Shown: positions 63,884-64,000 of the stretch, piece after piece | How the letters are laid out: each line of letters opens with the position of its first letter | How positions within the stretch are numbered: the stretch's first letter is position 1 | Notes under the pieces: model-generated | The model's input: only the letters and a program-made list of their open reading frames with translations | What the model was told of the DNA's origin: nothing | The model's database searches: none | From: an uncultured Alphaproteobacteria bacterium | GTDB lineage: Bacteria; Pseudomonadota; Alphaproteobacteria; RF32; CAG-239 | Assembly (NCBI GenBank): GCA_944390315.1 | Contig: CALXPO010000012.1 | Coordinates: 96,912-160,911, forward strand | Reading direction: 5' to 3' | DNA: 64,000 nucleotides | Made by a program: the position numbers and the translations under genes

Positions 63884-64000
63884 CCCCCAGTAAACTGGGG
63901 GTTCTATAACAGCTACAAACCTTACGGTTTGACCACGCTCGTTGGCGTGGAGCGGTGTTGTTCCAACACCTTGGCATTCAGCCCCGAGTAAACTCGGGGT
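63884..64000 (-). mobile_element. hairpin array, probable end of an IS200/IS605-type element
   Basis: Five consecutive perfect hairpins: CCCCCAG/CTGGGGG (63884-63901), AAACC/GGTTT (63917-63930), CCACGC/GCGTGG (63933-63950), GGTGTTG/CAACACC (63954-63970) and CCCCGAG/CTCGGGG (63982-63999). The first and last have the same four-base loop (TAAA, or TTTA on the minus strand). GC-rich stem-loops with a TTTA loop ending in a TTGAA-like border are typical of the right end of IS200/IS605 elements carrying tnpB, where they form part of the guide RNA. A tnpB gene would lie to the right, outside the window. The call is tentative. Confidence 0.4.

Noticed and set aside
63884..64000. CRISPR array
   Set aside because: The units are self-complementary hairpins of different sequence without equal-length spacers, so this is not a repeat-spacer array.

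Overview
The window is AT-rich chromosomal DNA that I read as an alphaproteobacterium, probably a host- or gut-associated anaerobe. The alphaproteobacterial assignment rests on gene order and gene content: rpsT, enoyl-CoA hydratase and mutM in a row (dnaA is expected just off the left edge), secB divergent from timA-mltA-smr, ihfB-lapA, a short RHH_4-type protein and a J-protein with an N-terminal Cys/His region. The anaerobic lifestyle is inferred from two [FeFe]-hydrogenase-type proteins in one operon and from a rhodoquinone-synthesis enzyme (RquA) at the right end.

Layout. 1-6.5 kb: core genes (rpsT, enoyl-CoA hydratase, mutM, J-protein, smr, mltA, timA, secB). 6.5-11.5 kb: a five-gene minus-strand operon with a group B-like [FeFe] hydrogenase, two small [2Fe-2S] thioredoxin-fold proteins, a SpoIIE-type phosphatase and a PAS-containing sensory (HydS-like) hydrogenase. 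11.5-18 kb: truA, a Gfo/Idh/MocA oxidoreductase, yejB and yejA of a peptide ABC importer without yejE/yejF, and an unknown membrane protein. 18-28.7 kb: plus-strand core genes accA, rmuC, ihfB, lapA, accD, a thymidine/AMP-phosphorylase relative with altered active-site motifs, dnaK (no dnaJ beside it), parE and a membrane protein. 28.7-30.3 kb: two alanine tRNAs, a decayed tRNA copy, a 202-bp tandem repeat and a candidate small RNA. 30.3-35.4 kb: a 610-residue orphan protein, then ygiW-qseB-qseC with an evident QseB/PmrA-type box in the promoter, and a protein built of two holin-like repeats. 35.5-50.6 kb: a two-partner secretion locus with an FhaC-type transporter and a 4437-residue LktA/FHA-type adhesin. 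50.6-57.4 kb: an Aas-like fusion protein whose adenylation part looks dead, three unknown envelope proteins, a glycosyltransferase and an exported small heat-shock protein. 57.4-64 kb: tRNA-Ser next to another copy of the tRNA-linked repeat, an exported nitroreductase, an HEXXH protein, rpsA, cmk, rsmE, rquA, and a chain of hairpins at the right edge that looks like one end of an IS200/IS605-type element.

How it fits together. The hydrogenase operon pairs a probable catalytic enzyme with a probable H2/redox sensor and a protein phosphatase, which suggests hydrogen- or redox-responsive signalling. RquA would supply rhodoquinone for anaerobic fumarate reduction. The envelope part (QseBC, two-partner adhesin, many exported proteins of unknown function) suggests life on a host surface. 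I see no CRISPR array, no prophage and no complete insertion sequence. Functional calls come from reading the sequence and knowledge of the families; no database search was possible.
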